The position numbers were made by a program, and so were the translations under genes. Shown here in pieces: positions 7,354-19,407 of a DNA stretch of 58,479 bases (its first letter is position 1; each line of letters begins with the position of its first letter). Source of the DNA: Idiomarina sp. MD25a (GTDB lineage: Bacteria; Pseudomonadota; Gammaproteobacteria; Enterobacterales; Alteromonadaceae); the NCBI RefSeq assembly GCF_001870515.1, contig NZ_MDGT01000007.1, forward strand, positions 1-58,479, in the 5' to 3' direction. Under the pieces are notes generated by a model that was not told where the DNA came from, ran no database searches, and worked only from the letters and a program-made list of their open reading frames with translations.

Positions 7354-9483
7354 CTAATAATCTTTGCTGATAATAAAGTAATGGTGAATGCCCTTATGAC
7401 GTTTAAAGTCTTCTGGGATCGAAGCATCCGTTTGATTGTTCACCGAGTAACCCGCTTTTTCGAGCCCCTCTTCATCTATCTTGAACTTCTTCCGGTTGTT
7501 GGAAAATAGAATCACGCCACCTTCGTTCAGCAAACGGCCCGCAGTTTTAAGTAAGCCGACATGGTCACGTTGGATATCCAAGGTGCCGGTCATGCGCTTG
7601 GAGTTACTGAATGTAGGTGGGTCGATAAAAATCACATCGTAACGTCGATCATCGCGTTGATCGCGCATCCAGGTAAAACAATCCGCCTGAATAAACTCGT
7701 ATTGTTCACCTCTTAAACCATTTAAATGGAAATTGCGCTCACCCCAAGCAAGATAGGTCTTCGACATATCCACCGATGTGACAGAGTGCGCGCCGCCTAA
7801 CGCTGCTTGTACAGACGCAGTACAGGTGTAGCTAAATAAGTTTAGAACATCGAGATCTTCGCACTTATCAAAGAGTTCTTTTCTCACCAAGCGGTGGTCA
7901 AGGAACAAGCCAGTATCCAAGTAATCGGTCAAGTTTACCTCAAACTTGGCACCATATTCTTGCACGTTAAAAATGACACTGTCCTGTTTTTGGCGGTTGC
8001 GGCGCTCATATTGTTCTTGGCCCTTCTGGCGTTTACGTACTTTCAACACAATATGGCTAGAATCAAACGGCAAGGTTTCAGCGACCATTTCAACTAAGTG
8101 CCAAAGCCGGTCAGTCGCAACACCATCAGGAATCGTTTTCGGTGGTGCGTACTCTTGTATCACTAGGTGATCGCCATAAATATCAATCGCTGCATTGTAC
8201 TCCGGCAAGTCAGCATCGTAGACGCGCCACGCCTCAAGACCTTCTTTACGCGCCCACTTAGAAAGTTTTGCATAATTCTTTTTAAGTCTATTTGATAAAT
8301 CCTCAGATTGACTTTCTGTAAACTCAACTTGCTCTTTAGTAAGGTCGAATAACGCTAATGTGGTGGCAATCGGACCGTTCATAAATGCGTATTTTTTATG
8401 GCTACGTAGTTTTAAACGTTTTAGTAAGGTTTCATCACCTGCCAGTAACGCAACCTGCCAACCGAGGAACGACTGCTTAAGCCGACGGCCCAAACGGCGG
8501 TATAGTAACAAGGTCTCTACTTCTTCACCGAGGCGCTCACCGTAAGGTGGATTGGTCACTAGTAAACCCTGTTCAGCTGGTGCTTGAATGTCTAGCGCAT
8601 CCGCGGTGTCAAACTGAATAAACTGGCCGAGTTGGCAACGTGCCGCGTTCTCCTTCGCAATACCAATGAGCTTGGGGTTCATGTCACTGGCATAAAAGCG
8701 CGCAGTCATACTGTTACGACCCTCTTTGAAGCGCTTCTCGGCATCCTCAAGCACACTGTGCCACGTGCTGCGGTCATGGCCTACCCAGCGTAAAAAGCCC
8801 CAGTCACGACGATTTAACCCCGGTGCTTGATCAGCCGCCATCATGGCCGCTTCAATCACCAATGTACCCGAGCCACAGAACGGATCGAGAATGACAGGTT
8901 GATCCTGCTCTAACTGCTGTTGAATTCCCGCACGCATGAGTACAGCGGCTGCTAGTGTCTCACGTAGCGGCGCCTCGCCCTGCTGTTTCCGGTAACCGCG
9001 TTGATGCAGCCCGCCACCAGAAAAATCCAGTGACCAAATAAGCTCATTTTTGTGGTAACGCGCATTAACGCGAATATCGGGTACTTGCTTATCAACGTTG
9101 GGACGTTGTGCATTACGACCACGGAAGAAATCAATGATACCGTCTTTTACGACCTGAGCTCCAAACTGCGTATTGCGTATTTCGTCATTGGTTCCATGAA
9201 AGTCCACCACAAAACTGTGCGTGTCACGCATCACCTGTGTCCAGTCGTAGACGCTAATCGCCTGTTGAATTTGCTCTGCGTTTAATGTCTCTGCACGACC
9301 TAACTCCACCAGTACGCGACTGGCTAACCGAGACCACAGCGCGATGGTGTAAGCAAGTTTTAGTTCTGCATCGACATAGCATCCAGCTTGAGTCACTGTA
9401 ATTTTCTGAGCACCTAGTGTCTTCAGCTCAGTTTCTAGTAATTGTTCCATGCCTTTCGCGCAGGATACAAATAAACGCAACAT
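7354..9483 (-). CDS. rlmL: bifunctional 23S rRNA methyltransferase RlmKL
   Basis: A 709-residue enzyme (E. coli 702) that makes m2G2445 and m7G2069 in 23S rRNA. The order of domains is an N-terminal THUMP domain (about 45-155), then a first Rossmann methyltransferase with DPFCGSGT (200-207) and NPPYG (311-315). A second methyltransferase (about 470-709) has a SAM-site region LNLFSYTC and DPPTF (621-625). Both catalytic halves look intact. It begins with an ATG at 9483 matching E. coli ([11 protein letters not shown]). It heads the leftward rlmKL-grx-uup-DUF3466 operon. In E. coli rlmL and uup are also adjacent. Confidence 0.97.
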   Translation of the reverse strand: MLRLFVSCAKGMEQLLETELKTLGAQKITVTQAGCYVDAELKLAYTIALWSRLASRVLVELGRAETLNAEQIQQAISVYDWTQVMRDTHSFVVDFHGTNDEIRNTQFGAQVVKDGIIDFFRGRNAQRPNVDKQVPDIRVNARYHKNELIWSLDFSGGGLHQRGYRKQQGEAPLRETLAAAVLMRAGIQQQLEQDQPVILDPFCGSGTLVIEAAMMAADQAPGLNRRDWGFLRWVGHDRSTWHSVLEDAEKRFKEGRNSMTARFYASDMNPKLIGIAKENAARCQLGQFIQFDTADALDIQAPAEQGLLVTNPPYGERLGEEVETLLLYRRLGRRLKQSFLGWQVALLAGDETLLKRLKLRSHKKYAFMNGPIATTLALFDLTKEQVEFTESQSEDLSNRLKKNYAKLSKWARKEGLEAWRVYDADLPEYNAAIDIYGDHLVIQEYAPPKTIPDGVATDRLWHLVEMVAETLPFDSSHIVLKVRKRQKGQEQYERRNRQKQDSVIFNVQEYGAKFEVNLTDYLDTGLFLDHRLVRKELFDKCEDLDVLNLFSYTCTASVQAALGGAHSVTSVDMSKTYLAWGERNFHLNGLRGEQYEFIQADCFTWMRDQRDDRRYDVIFIDPPTFSNSKRMTGTLDIQRDHVGLLKTAGRLLNEGGVILFSNNRKKFKIDEEGLEKAGYSVNNQTDASIPEDFKRHKGIHHYFIISKDY

Positions 9484-9620
9484 AGTTTATTCCATTCAAT
9501 AATTTGCTCGCGATTATAGCGTTTCTGGGCCAATGTGTCTTTAAAACCCTGTGAACTGAACAAAGGTTGTTCGGTATGTATGTTTTTTATGCATTCAAAC
9601 TGTATATTTGAAAAAAGCGC

Positions 9621-9649
9621 TTGCGTAAGCATGAGGACGTGTATATTAT
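9621..9649 (+). promoter_or_regulatory. promoter of tRNA-fMet
   Basis: TTGCGT (9621-9626) and TATTAT (9644-9649) are separated by 17 bp and lie 15 bp before the mature tRNA 5' end, which leaves room for a very short leader. The sequence GCATCCC after the -10 has some G/C, as in stringently controlled promoters. Confidence 0.7.
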
Positions 9650-9664
9650 GCATCCCACATCGGA

Positions 9665-9741
<77 letters not shown>

Positions 9742-9850
9742 ATTCCGATGCCTCCCATTAAAACTTCCTGCTTTACTCTTTTATAAACCAAGCATCTAAT
9801 AAGCAATTAAATGCCCTGTGTAAATAAGCATACTAAGAAGCGCTGCTACG

Positions 9851-10408
9851 TTAGGCTAAACGCTGGTTGGATAGCATCGTTTGACGCATTTCAAGCGTTG
9901 AGGGCAATAAGCGATTATGCAGAACTTTAATGACATGATATTGCTTAAGTGTCTTGATAGGTGAAAGCTGCATATCACCTGACAACAATAAGCACGATGC
10001 AAACTCTTCATCACGGTCGATAATCAAACATAAACCATCATCAAAACCGCTATTTAGCTCACAAATATGGCGTTCAGGCGCCCACTCTTCGATATTAGAC
10101 TTCTGAAAATGCCAACTCTGTGGCATTTGTGGACAGCCGAAACGAACGAACGCAGCGGCACAAAGCGCAGCGTGTTCGAGTGAGGTTCCAATTTCTTCTG
10201 CAGAGTAACCTTCTAATATGTCGACGAAGTTCTGAAGTAAAGTAAGATCTTCGATATTAAAAGGCGCTGAGGAAAAATCAACATTCACCAGTTGCTTATG
10301 TTTATAAGGCAATCGGTAAGGCGCGCCATCCCCTGTCTGAACAGACAATGGTTGAGCATGATCATCGTATAACCAGCACATGTGTTGATTAAGTTCCAAC
10401 TTGCGCAC
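9851..10408 (-). CDS. zapC: cell division protein ZapC
   Basis: A homologue of ZapC, which bundles FtsZ filaments at the Z-ring in E. coli (180 residues). The key match is PQMPQSWHF, equivalent to PQMPKSWHF of E. coli ZapC. I chose the GTG at 10408 (185 residues) because MRKLELNQHMCWLYDD then aligns end to end with E. coli MRIKPDDNWRWYYDEE. An upstream in-frame GTG at 10462 would add 18 residues with no counterpart. A TTG at 10399, better spaced behind AAGGTG, is another option. It is downstream of pyrD, the same pair as in E. coli. Confidence 0.88.
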   Translation of the reverse strand: MRKLELNQHMCWLYDDHAQPLSVQTGDGAPYRLPYKHKQLVNVDFSSAPFNIEDLTLLQNFVDILEGYSAEEIGTSLEHAALCAAAFVRFGCPQMPQSWHFQKSNIEEWAPERHICELNSGFDDGLCLIIDRDEEFASCLLLSGDMQLSPIKTLKQYHVIKVLHNRLLPSTLEMRQTMLSNQRLA

Positions 10409-10468
10409 CTTTATTATTATGAATGTTGTTATAAAATTGCCAAATAGATTACCCAAAGTCACCCAACT

Positions 10469-11476
10469 TTACAAGATATTCACAATATCCTTTATCAGCT
10501 TGGGTCCTTTGTAGATAAATCCTGTGTAAACCTGCACTAACGCCGCTCCTGCATCGAGCTTCTCTTTTGCTGCTGCGGCCGAATCAATCCCCCCTACACC
10601 AATGATAGGGATCGAATCATCGAGCACATCACGCAATAAGCGAATGACACTGGTGCTGCGTTCGCGTACAGGCTTACCACTCAGACCGCCCGCCTCATCA
10701 GCTAACGTTTTATCGGACAATCCATCGCGAGACAGCGTCGTATTGGTGGCTATCACACCATCGATGCCCTGCTCGTTAAATGCTACTGCCATGGTACGCA
10801 CTTCATCTGGGCTCAGATCAGGTGCGATCTTAACGACAAGCGGCACATATTTGTTATGTACTTCCGCCAGCTTTTTCTGCTCAGCTTTTAAGCCAGCTAA
10901 CAAACTGTTCAATGCATCGCCATGTTGGAAGTTACGCAACCCAGGTGTATTGGGCGAAGAAATATTGATAGTGACGTAGTCTGCATAAGGATAAACCTTA
11001 ATTAAACACGCAACATAGTCCTGCAGGGCGTCTTGCTCTTCAGTGGCTTTGTTTTTACCAATATTAATACCTAACACGCCTTTATACGTGCGTTGCTTGA
11101 CCTGCTCAACAAGCGCATCAACACCATCATTATTAAAACCCATTCGGTTAATGATGGCTTCATCTTTGACCAAGCGAAATAGTCTAGGTTTTGGATTACC
11201 CGGTTGTGGCTTAGGTGTGACAGTCCCCACTTCAATAAAACCGAAACCCATTTGCCCAAAACCGGTCATACAGCGAGCATTCTTATCAAGCCCGGCAGCG
11301 AGTCCCACCGGGTTAGGAAACTGAATACCCATTACCGTGACCGGCTTAGCGGGTAACTTCTGGCGCCAAGCCATTGATAGCGGAGTGTTGGCAAAGCGAC
11401 TTAGAAAACCAAGCGTCCAGTCGTGTGAACGCTCGGCATCTTGGTTAAACAGCCATTTTCGAACCAAGTTATACAC
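10469..11476 (-). CDS. pyrD: dihydroorotate dehydrogenase (quinone)
   Basis: A 335-residue class 2 (membrane-associated, quinone-linked) dihydroorotate dehydrogenase, the fourth step of UMP synthesis. The N-terminal helical extension ([20 protein letters not shown]) that docks on the membrane is present, as are FMN and substrate motifs [33 protein letters not shown] and IATNTT. The GTG start at 11476 overlaps the last base of the gdhB stop codon (TAGTG), indicating translational coupling. The length equals E. coli PyrD (336). Confidence 0.97.
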   Translation of the reverse strand: MYNLVRKWLFNQDAERSHDWTLGFLSRFANTPLSMAWRQKLPAKPVTVMGIQFPNPVGLAAGLDKNARCMTGFGQMGFGFIEVGTVTPKPQPGNPKPRLFRLVKDEAIINRMGFNNDGVDALVEQVKQRTYKGVLGINIGKNKATEEQDALQDYVACLIKVYPYADYVTINISSPNTPGLRNFQHGDALNSLLAGLKAEQKKLAEVHNKYVPLVVKIAPDLSPDEVRTMAVAFNEQGIDGVIATNTTLSRDGLSDKTLADEAGGLSGKPVRERSTSVIRLLRDVLDDSIPIIGVGGIDSAAAAKEKLDAGAALVQVYTGFIYKGPKLIKDIVNIL

Positions 11477-14400
11477 TAGGCTGAAACCTTAGGCGCACAG
11501 TTGTGGCTCAACAACATGAGTTCACGCAATGCCACTGAGAATTTAGCAAACTCATGACTTTTCGTGGTGCGGAAGTCCGATAACATGGACTGCCAACGTT
11601 GCAACAGTGACTCGTTTTGCTCCATCCAGTCATCAAGCATCTGGAGAGGTTCACCAATGTCTGAGGCTGACTTCAGCACTACTAGAGTCAATGCGCGTTG
11701 TTGCCAATCCAACTCTTCGCGGAATGCAGCCCGCGCGAGTGCTTGCCAATGGTTAGCTACCGGTTGATTGTTAATCTGGTTCAAGAACCAGTGCAGATTC
11801 AAACGTGCACCCAGGTAGAAATACATATTACCAACCGTCTGATACGACTGCTCAGTATCATCAGCGATCTCAGCAATATCCATCGCAGAGAACACCGTGC
11901 TTAAGCTTGCGACTTCTTGCGCTAACTCTTTTGGAAGCCCCTGCTCTACATAGCGATCGATTGATTTCTGAATCACCGCTGCTTCATCTTCGTTCATATA
12001 GCTCAAGCAGTTCTTGCGTAAATCATCAAACGCCGGCATATAAAAGTCGATATGCTCCTGAATACCGTTCAGCTTGGTATTGCGATGACGCAGGAACCAA
12101 CGTGTAGCCCGACGCACCATGCGGCGCACTTGGAACAAGATATCGTTCTGTGTTTCAGCAGGCACTTTGTTGTTTAACGCTTCGATAGCATCCCAAAGTT
12201 CTTCAACTCGGAAACACTCACGCGCTACAACAAACGATGACGCCACTTCTGCGATCGTTGCGCCGGTTGCTTCTTGCTTACGGTAGACGAAGTTAGGTCC
12301 CATATCGTTAACGATGGTGTTCGCTAACTTGGTTGCAATAATTTGACCTTTCAATGGGTGTGACGCCATTGAGTCCGCAAACTGCTTTTGTAACGGTTTC
12401 GGGAACGAGCGGAATAATGCTTTACCGTGGAAAGGATCCTCAGTGATCTCGTCGGTAATCAATTGCTCCTTCAGTACCATTTTTCCGTATGCCGTAAGTA
12501 CCGACAATTCAGGACGCGTTAAACCTTTGTTCTGCGCTTGACGTTCAGCCAACTCATCGTCAGATGGCAAGAACTCAAGTGTGCGATTAAGTGCACCATC
12601 ACGCTCTAATTGATGAATAAAGCGTTGTAATTCCTTAATCTGATCGGCGCCACGCAACGCGGTAATCGATAATGATTGAGTCTGACGATTACAGTCATCA
12701 AGAACAATTTCAGCCACTTCGTCAGTCATGTCGTAAAGTAACTTGTCGCGTTGTTTCTTAGTGAGGTCACCATTATTGACCAACCCATTCAGTAAGATCT
12801 TGATATTCACTTCGTTATCTGAACAGTCCACGCCGCCGACGTTGTCGACAAAGTCGGTATTAATACGGCCACCGCGCTGAGCAAATTCAATACGACCCAG
12901 TTGGGTTAAACCTAAGTTACCGCCCTCACCAATCACTTTGGCTTTCAGTTCTGCACCGTTAACGCGCAACGCATCATTGGCGCGGTCGCCGACATCTGAA
13001 TCGGTTTCATCCTTACCTTTGATGTAGGTACCGATACCACCGTTCCAAATAAGATCCACTTCCATGGTTAGACACGCACGAATCAACTCGTTAGGTGTCA
13101 TTGATTTTTTCTGTGAACCGAGCATCTTCTTCATTTCGGGCGAAAGCTCGATCGCTTTGGCGCTACGACTAAAGATACCGCCACCTTTAGAAATCAACTC
13201 TTTGTTGTAATCTTCCCAGCTTGAACGTGGCAATTTAAATAAGCGATCGCGTTCTTTCCATGAACTCGCTGCGTCTGGCTCTGGGTCGATAAAAATGTGC
13301 ATGTGGTTGAACGCAGCTTGTAGGCGAGTATGTTTAGATAACAACATACCGTTACCAAATACGTCCCCCGCCATGTCGCCAATCGCAACACAGGTAAAGT
13401 CAGTGGTTTGGCAATCGATCCCCATTTCGCGGAAGTGGCGTTTAACCGACTCCCAAGCACCACGCGCTGTGATACCCATTTTCTTGTGGTCGTAACCCAC
13501 TGAACCGCCAGAGGCAAAGGCATCACCTAGCCAGAAGTCGTATTCCGCAGAAATACCATTGGCAATATCCGAGAAGGTTGCTGTTCCTTTATCGGCTGCA
13601 ACCACCAAATACGGGTCATCTTCATCCTGACGAACGACGTCAACAGGCGGCACGATTTCACCTTCAACAATATTGTCGGTGATATCTAATAACGCACGAA
13701 TAAAGGTCTTATAGCACGCTTGTCCTTCTGCAATCATGCCTTCACGGTCTTCTGGCAGATGTTTACAGTAGAAACCACCTTTTGCCCCCACAGGTACAAT
13801 AACGGTGTTCTTAACTTGTTGCGCTTTCACCAGGCCTAAGATTTCAGTACGGAAATCTTCACGACGGTCAGACCAACGCAGGCCACCACGTGCTACTTTA
13901 CCACCACGCAAATGTACACCCTCGACGCGCGGCGAGTAGACAAAGATTTCAAATTTAGGCAGTGGCAATGGCATCTCTGGAACAAGTTCGGGTAAGAACT
14001 TAACTGAGATATAAGGCTTATCATTGCCTTGTTCGTTCTTCTGGAAAAAGTTTGTGCGCAACGCAGCATCAATTAATTCAACGTAACGACGAATAATACG
14101 GTCATCGTCGAGGTTAGCAACGCTATCGAGCTCGGTATTGATGCGCGTATGTAATGAGTCGAGCTTCTTCTCGACACCTTTAGTACCCGGCTCAAAACGT
14201 GTGTAGAACATTTTGATAACCAGTTTAGCGAGTAGCGGGTACTTGCTAAAAGTACTCTCAATATAGCTTTGACTGAAGGTCGTACCAATCTGACGCATGT
14301 ACTTAGCAAACATACGCAAAATGGTAACCTGACGACCTGTCATACCAGCGCCTAATACTAAACGGTTAAAACCGTCGTCCTCGAGCTCACCCTTCCAGAC

Positions 14401-16320
14401 TTTCGCAAAGGCGTCTTGGAATAATTCACGGCTGGTTTCAAGATCAAGCGCACCACCCGTGTGGATCATGTGGAAATCAAGGATCCAGAAAACATGACCA
14501 TCGGCTGTTTTTACCGGGTACGGACTCTCACCAATGACGCGTAGGCCAAAGTTTTCTAACATTGGCAATACATCAGATAAATGAATCGGCTCATCTTTAT
14601 GGAATAGCTTCAGGCGCAGGTATTTGCTGTCGTCTTTCTCTTCTTGCGCGCGGTATAGCACCATACCCAACTTATGGTCATCATCGAGTGACTCAAGCTG
14701 GTTAATGTCCGAAATAGCAACAGACGGTAAAACATCTTCTTTATAAGCACGCGGAAATGCTTGGCTATAGCGTTTGTTCAAGCGAGTTGAACGCGCTTCA
14801 CCAAAGGTCGAGTTTAAAATACGCTCGAAGTTATCTTCCCAAGTGCGAGCGGCCTCAATTAGGTTCTGTTCCAGTTCCTTCACATTCACGTCCTGCTGGT
14901 CGTCTTCTAAGCGCACGGTGTAATGCGTACGTGCGAGGTTTGATTCGGAGAAATAAGTGGTAAAGTCAACGTCGTGTTGAGTACGCAAGGTTTGTTTTAA
15001 AATGCGCTGAGTGCGTTGACGCAATAACGTGTTGTAACGCTCTTTAGGTACATACACCATGCATGTCATAAAACGACCAAAGATATCCCGACGCAAGAAT
15101 ACGCGTGTCATATCGCGCTCTTGCATTTGCAATACGCCTAAACCGACTTGCAGCAAGTCATCATCTTCGGCTTGCACGACTTCGTCACGTGGATAGGTTT
15201 CGAGAATATTCACCAACGCTTTAGCAGCATGTGACTGAGGAGCAAAACCAGACGCATCAATTACGCGCTTAAGCTTCTCAGAAACTAATGGGATATCGCG
15301 TGCACTATTGTTGTAGAAGTTAGACGCGTAAAGACCAATAAAGCGATGCTCACCAATCACTTCACCGTCTTTATTAAAACGCTTAACACCGATGTAATCG
15401 CAATGCGCTGGACGGTGCACACGAGACTTAGAGTTGGTCTTCGTGAGAAGCAAAATACGGTCATCTTGGGTGATTTCGCGTGCATCTTCTGGCAAACTCG
15501 AAATCAAGCGCCCTTTTTCACTGACCGAATTACGCATCAAGCCTAAACTGCTGTCTTCGGTTTGGCTCAGTTCGTAATCGCCTTTAACTGGCTTTAAGTC
15601 GTATGAGCGATAGCCTGTAATGGTAAAGTTATCATCCGCAAGCCAACGCAGGAACGCCTGAATATTTTGCTTTTCTTCTTTGGTGCCTGGGTAATAATCT
15701 GCCGTAACCTCTTCTGCAACTTCAGAAAGTTTGGTCACCATCGGCTGCCAATCGGAGACCGCTAAACTAATCTCATCCATTACCGAACTGAGTTCTTTTT
15801 TAAGTGTTTTCAGTTCTTCTTTAGTGCTTTGGCGGTCAACCTCAATTAAAAATGCGGTATCAACGTAGTTATCATCGCGCGTGCCTGGGCGTAGTAGATC
15901 AGTTACCTGATTATCTTTATCACGCTTATGGCTAATAGGCATATGCAACAACAAATGGCTAGTGATACCGAGACGCGACAATGCCATGCGGACTGAGTCC
16001 ACCATGAACGGCATGTCACTTTGAATAATTTCAATAATGGTGTGCGGAGACTCCCAGCCATCATTTGGAACGTCTGGGTTATACACTTTAATCAGTGCTT
16101 TATCACCGGGTTTATACTCATTGAAACTGTGCCATAAACCGAGCACAGCACCGTACATATCACTGTCATTGCGGTGACTCAAATCATCTGACGAAATATT
16201 ACGGTAAAGACGTTTCGCAAAATCTTGCACAAGCGGAGCTTGGCTTGAAGCTACTTTCTTCTGAATAAGTTCAACTACTTTTTCTAAAAGTACTGGGGAT
16301 TGACCATCAACCAACGACAT
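11476..16320 (-). CDS. gdhB: NAD-specific glutamate dehydrogenase, 180-kDa class
   Basis: A 1614-residue protein of the large NAD-GDH class, which oxidises glutamate to 2-oxoglutarate and ammonia and is mostly used catabolically. It has a long N-terminal regulatory region, a central catalytic core with [14 protein letters not shown] and the Rossmann segment [15 protein letters not shown], and an extended C-terminal domain. The start is the ATG at 16320 ([10 protein letters not shown]), with AAGGA about 10 nt upstream. An upstream in-frame extension of 46 codons has no supporting signal. It is coupled to pyrD. Its size and the nearby peptidase and amino-acid transport genes fit an organism living on amino acids. 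Confidence 0.95.
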   Translation of the reverse strand: MSLVDGQSPVLLEKVVELIQKKVASSQAPLVQDFAKRLYRNISSDDLSHRNDSDMYGAVLGLWHSFNEYKPGDKALIKVYNPDVPNDGWESPHTIIEIIQSDMPFMVDSVRMALSRLGITSHLLLHMPISHKRDKDNQVTDLLRPGTRDDNYVDTAFLIEVDRQSTKEELKTLKKELSSVMDEISLAVSDWQPMVTKLSEVAEEVTADYYPGTKEEKQNIQAFLRWLADDNFTITGYRSYDLKPVKGDYELSQTEDSSLGLMRNSVSEKGRLISSLPEDAREITQDDRILLLTKTNSKSRVHRPAHCDYIGVKRFNKDGEVIGEHRFIGLYASNFYNNSARDIPLVSEKLKRVIDASGFAPQSHAAKALVNILETYPRDEVVQAEDDDLLQVGLGVLQMQERDMTRVFLRRDIFGRFMTCMVYVPKERYNTLLRQRTQRILKQTLRTQHDVDFTTYFSESNLARTHYTVRLEDDQQDVNVKELEQNLIEAARTWEDNFERILNSTFGEARSTRLNKRYSQAFPRAYKEDVLPSVAISDINQLESLDDDHKLGMVLYRAQEEKDDSKYLRLKLFHKDEPIHLSDVLPMLENFGLRVIGESPYPVKTADGHVFWILDFHMIHTGGALDLETSRELFQDAFAKVWKGELEDDGFNRLVLGAGMTGRQVTILRMFAKYMRQIGTTFSQSYIESTFSKYPLLAKLVIKMFYTRFEPGTKGVEKKLDSLHTRINTELDSVANLDDDRIIRRYVELIDAALRTNFFQKNEQGNDKPYISVKFLPELVPEMPLPLPKFEIFVYSPRVEGVHLRGGKVARGGLRWSDRREDFRTEILGLVKAQQVKNTVIVPVGAKGGFYCKHLPEDREGMIAEGQACYKTFIRALLDITDNIVEGEIVPPVDVVRQDEDDPYLVVAADKGTATFSDIANGISAEYDFWLGDAFASGGSVGYDHKKMGITARGAWESVKRHFREMGIDCQTTDFTCVAIGDMAGDVFGNGMLLSKHTRLQAAFNHMHIFIDPEPDAASSWKERDRLFKLPRSSWEDYNKELISKGGGIFSRSAKAIELSPEMKKMLGSQKKSMTPNELIRACLTMEVDLIWNGGIGTYIKGKDETDSDVGDRANDALRVNGAELKAKVIGEGGNLGLTQLGRIEFAQRGGRINTDFVDNVGGVDCSDNEVNIKILLNGLVNNGDLTKKQRDKLLYDMTDEVAEIVLDDCNRQTQSLSITALRGADQIKELQRFIHQLERDGALNRTLEFLPSDDELAERQAQNKGLTRPELSVLTAYGKMVLKEQLITDEITEDPFHGKALFRSFPKPLQKQFADSMASHPLKGQIIATKLANTIVNDMGPNFVYRKQEATGATIAEVASSFVVARECFRVEELWDAIEALNNKVPAETQNDILFQVRRMVRRATRWFLRHRNTKLNGIQEHIDFYMPAFDDLRKNCLSYMNEDEAAVIQKSIDRYVEQGLPKELAQEVASLSTVFSAMDIAEIADDTEQSYQTVGNMYFYLGARLNLHWFLNQINNQPVANHWQALARAAFREELDWQQRALTLVVLKSASDIGEPLQMLDDWMEQNESLLQRWQSMLSDFRTTKSHEFAKFSVALRELMLLSHNCAPKVSA

Positions 16321-16528
16321 AATTGCAGAGTCCTTGAGATTATTTTTTTGATGAAACGTCGTAGGCAAGCCACAAAGCGGCCCACGGCCTGATAATCTAC
16401 CTATGATTGATGTTATTGTCGGACATTTAGCGCGGGCTTTCAACGCATATTCGTGCAATAAATGAGTGTTTAGACCAGCGTAAATTAAAGCTTATGAAAA
16501 ATAACTTAATAACTATCCAAATTAGGGG

Positions 16529-16750
16529 CTAAATACGCTTGAGAGAAACGAATTTATTATTGTTATCGAGCTGAATAATGAACCGACCGGATACGCCAGT
16601 TGAGTCGACAAAAGGAACCATACGACCCGCCGGAATAGCAATTCGTACGTTAGTATCAGACAGTACAACTAAATGTTGGGCGCCACCACCGTAATAAATA
16701 TCGATAAATTCCTGATACGACATAGAAATTGAAAAACGATATTCAATCAC
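16529..16750 (-). CDS. DUF2835 family protein
   Basis: A 73-residue protein of the DUF2835 family: ISMSYQEFIDIYYGGGAQHLVV, then IPAGRMVPFV and a C-terminal GRFIIQLDNNNKFVSLKRI. No signal peptide or membrane segment. Function unknown. It follows pepN by 35 bp in the same direction and is probably the last gene of that operon. Confidence 0.85.
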   Translation of the reverse strand: MIEYRFSISMSYQEFIDIYYGGGAQHLVVLSDTNVRIAIPAGRMVPFVDSTGVSGRFIIQLDNNNKFVSLKRI

Positions 16751-16785
16751 AGGATGACTCCCAACTCGCTATTTGGTGAAAATAG

Positions 16786-19398
16786 TTATGCAGCTAAACT
16801 ATTTTCTATTTTTTCTTGTAAATCACTTGCTAAGTTCGGCAACGCTTGGATTTTTTCCAGTTGTTGCTTCATCAGCGCCTGTCGCTCGGCATCATAACGC
16901 TTCCACGACATAAAACTCGAAATCAAGCGCGATGCGACTTGCGGATTTTTATCATTTAATTGGCAAATCACATCACCAATTAACGCATAACCTGCTCCAT
17001 CAAACTGATGAAATCTTGCGCTATTTTGAGTGAACGCTGCCAATAATGAATAAATTCGATTCGGGTTATCCAAGCTAAAGTCGGGGTGCTTCATTAACGC
17101 CTTGATGTTAGCGATTGTACCATCAGTGTCCGCCAAAGCTTGCGTTTGGAACCATTTATCCATTACCAATTTATCACCGCGCCATTGCTTATCAAACGCT
17201 TCGACTAGGGTCGTCGAGTTCGACGCATTACCCCATACCGACGCCTGCAGCGCGGCCAATCGATCTGTCATATTCGTGGCGTTGTCGAACTGTACTTGGC
17301 TTAGATTCACGTAATTATCGCCGGCTACGGTGAGATAACTCAGTAGCACGTTTTGCAGTTGCCGTAGCGCTATATCCTCGCCTGCTAAACGGTAGTCACG
17401 CTGCTGGAGTTCGTCATAAATAGCGGCATAACGAGCGCTCATCGTGCCGTGCAACTGTTCAGCCAACTGACGTTTTAACTGTCGCAAGTTGTGAACGATG
17501 GTATCAATCTCAATCGTTTCGAAATACTCGCCAACGGTGGCTGCATTAGGCAAGGTTAACGTTAACGCAATAAGTGCAGGGTCAGTCTCCGAAGTAATCA
17601 ACCGTTCACAGGCGTCAACGAGCGCTTGATCCACAGCCACCGTCGACTGCGACTTGACCGCATCAACGACACGACTGGTAAATAGTTGCTGTGCAGCGTC
17701 CCAGCGACTCACCGGATCGTTTGCATGAGCCATTAAGGTCAACATCGCTGCTTCAGGTAAATCACGTTGCACTTTAACGGGTGCAGAAAAGTCGTCAAAT
17801 ACCGAAACGATTGGCGCTTCGCCAGGTGCTAACTGCTTTGCGAACTCACCATTAATATAGAATGTTTGACGCTCTTCAGTCAGCTCTAACAGGTTTTCAG
17901 CGAGCGCTATGCGTTCACCCTTAGGAGCGTACGCCGAGACACGCACTGGAATATGCATAGGCCGTTTTTCCGCCTGACCGGGCGTAGCCGGAACCGTCTG
18001 ACGCGTGTTGATCACCAATTGCTGCTTTTCAGTATCAAACGCTGTTTTAACCTCAACGCTCGGTGTTCCCGCTTGCTCATACCAACGACGGAAAACGGAT
18101 AAATCACGCTGATTGGCATCTTCCATCGCTTTGACAAAATCTTCGCAGGTTACTGCCGCCCCATCGTGGCGTTCCACGTAAAGCTGCATGCCCCGTTGAA
18201 AGCCCGCTTCGCCTAGCAAGGTGTGCATCATACGAATAACTTCCGCGCCTTTGTTATACACGGTCACCGTATAAAAGTTATTCATCTCCACAACTTTGTC
18301 AGGTCGAATCGGATGCGCCATGGGTCCTGCATCCTCAGTAAACTGATGACTACGGATCACCTTCACGTTTTGAATACGATTAACTGCACGTGAACCTAAG
18401 TCAGAGCTAAACTCTTGATCACGGAATACCGTAAGGCCTTCCTTCAGCGAGAGCTGGAACCAGTCGCGGCAAGTAATACGGTTACCCGTCCAGTTATGAA
18501 AGTATTCATGACCGATCACCGATTCAATATTTAAAAAGTCTTGGTCGGTGCCCGTTTTAGGATTAGCAAGCACATATTTAGAATTAAAGACATTGAGTCC
18601 TTTGTTCTCCATCGCGCCCATATTGAAGAAGTCGACCGCTACAATCATGTAGATATCGAGATCGTAAACCAATCCAAAGCGTTCCTCGTCCCAACGCATC
18701 GCATTTTTTAACGACACCATCGCATGCTCACTGCGATCTAAGTTACCTTTATCGACAAATAGCTGCAGTGCGACTTCGCGTCCTTCGCGGGTAACGAAGG
18801 TGTCCTCAAGTAAATCAAAATCACCACATACCAAAGCAAATAAATAACTCGGTTTAGGGTATGGGTCATGCCAAGTGACAAACGGCTTGCCTGCCTCTTC
18901 ACCGCGTTCGATGCTGTTGCCATTTGCCAAAATATGGGGATAGTCGCCGTTCGGTGCGATGACTTTGGTGGTGAAGGTCGCCAACACATCGGGGCGATCT
19001 AAATAGTAAGTTATACGGCGGAAACCCTCTGCCTCGCATTGTGTACAAAAGGTACCTTCAGCTAGATAAAGTCCTTCCAGCGCTTTGTTAGTCGATGGGT
19101 TCAATGTATTGACGACTGTCAGTGTGAACTCATTTTGCTCAACCTCAATGGTCAACGTCGAGTCAGTGACTGTATAGTCTGAAGTGTTGAGAGCTTGGTC
19201 GTTTAAAATGACCTTTTCCAGTTCGATGTGCTCTCCATCGAGTACCAACGCATCACTGTGATCGCCTTGGCGCTTTATTTTCATGGTATTAGTAATGCGT
19301 GTTTGTGTCTTATCTAATTCAACAACTAAGTTCACCGTATCAATGGTGAACTTAGGTGCTTGGTAATCTTTACGATACTTCGCGGTTTTTTGTGACAT
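16786..19398 (-). CDS. pepN: aminopeptidase N
   Basis: An 870-residue M1 zinc aminopeptidase, the same length as E. coli PepN. It removes N-terminal residues from peptides in the cytoplasm. The exopeptidase motif GAMEN is at 261-265, and the zinc ligands His297, His301 and Glu320 are in HEYFHNW and LKEGLT, at the E. coli numbering. It starts 9 bp after nhaC, so the peptidase is transcribed with two Na+-linked transporters. The identification is certain. Confidence 0.98.
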   Translation of the reverse strand: MSQKTAKYRKDYQAPKFTIDTVNLVVELDKTQTRITNTMKIKRQGDHSDALVLDGEHIELEKVILNDQALNTSDYTVTDSTLTIEVEQNEFTLTVVNTLNPSTNKALEGLYLAEGTFCTQCEAEGFRRITYYLDRPDVLATFTTKVIAPNGDYPHILANGNSIERGEEAGKPFVTWHDPYPKPSYLFALVCGDFDLLEDTFVTREGREVALQLFVDKGNLDRSEHAMVSLKNAMRWDEERFGLVYDLDIYMIVAVDFFNMGAMENKGLNVFNSKYVLANPKTGTDQDFLNIESVIGHEYFHNWTGNRITCRDWFQLSLKEGLTVFRDQEFSSDLGSRAVNRIQNVKVIRSHQFTEDAGPMAHPIRPDKVVEMNNFYTVTVYNKGAEVIRMMHTLLGEAGFQRGMQLYVERHDGAAVTCEDFVKAMEDANQRDLSVFRRWYEQAGTPSVEVKTAFDTEKQQLVINTRQTVPATPGQAEKRPMHIPVRVSAYAPKGERIALAENLLELTEERQTFYINGEFAKQLAPGEAPIVSVFDDFSAPVKVQRDLPEAAMLTLMAHANDPVSRWDAAQQLFTSRVVDAVKSQSTVAVDQALVDACERLITSETDPALIALTLTLPNAATVGEYFETIEIDTIVHNLRQLKRQLAEQLHGTMSARYAAIYDELQQRDYRLAGEDIALRQLQNVLLSYLTVAGDNYVNLSQVQFDNATNMTDRLAALQASVWGNASNSTTLVEAFDKQWRGDKLVMDKWFQTQALADTDGTIANIKALMKHPDFSLDNPNRIYSLLAAFTQNSARFHQFDGAGYALIGDVICQLNDKNPQVASRLISSFMSWKRYDAERQALMKQQLEKIQALPNLASDLQEKIENSLAA

Positions 19399-19407
19399 AA
19401 ACCCTCT

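Noticed and set aside
10602-10979. 125-codon plus-strand frame inside pyrD
   Set aside because: It is antisense to an intact, conserved enzyme gene and has no start signal.
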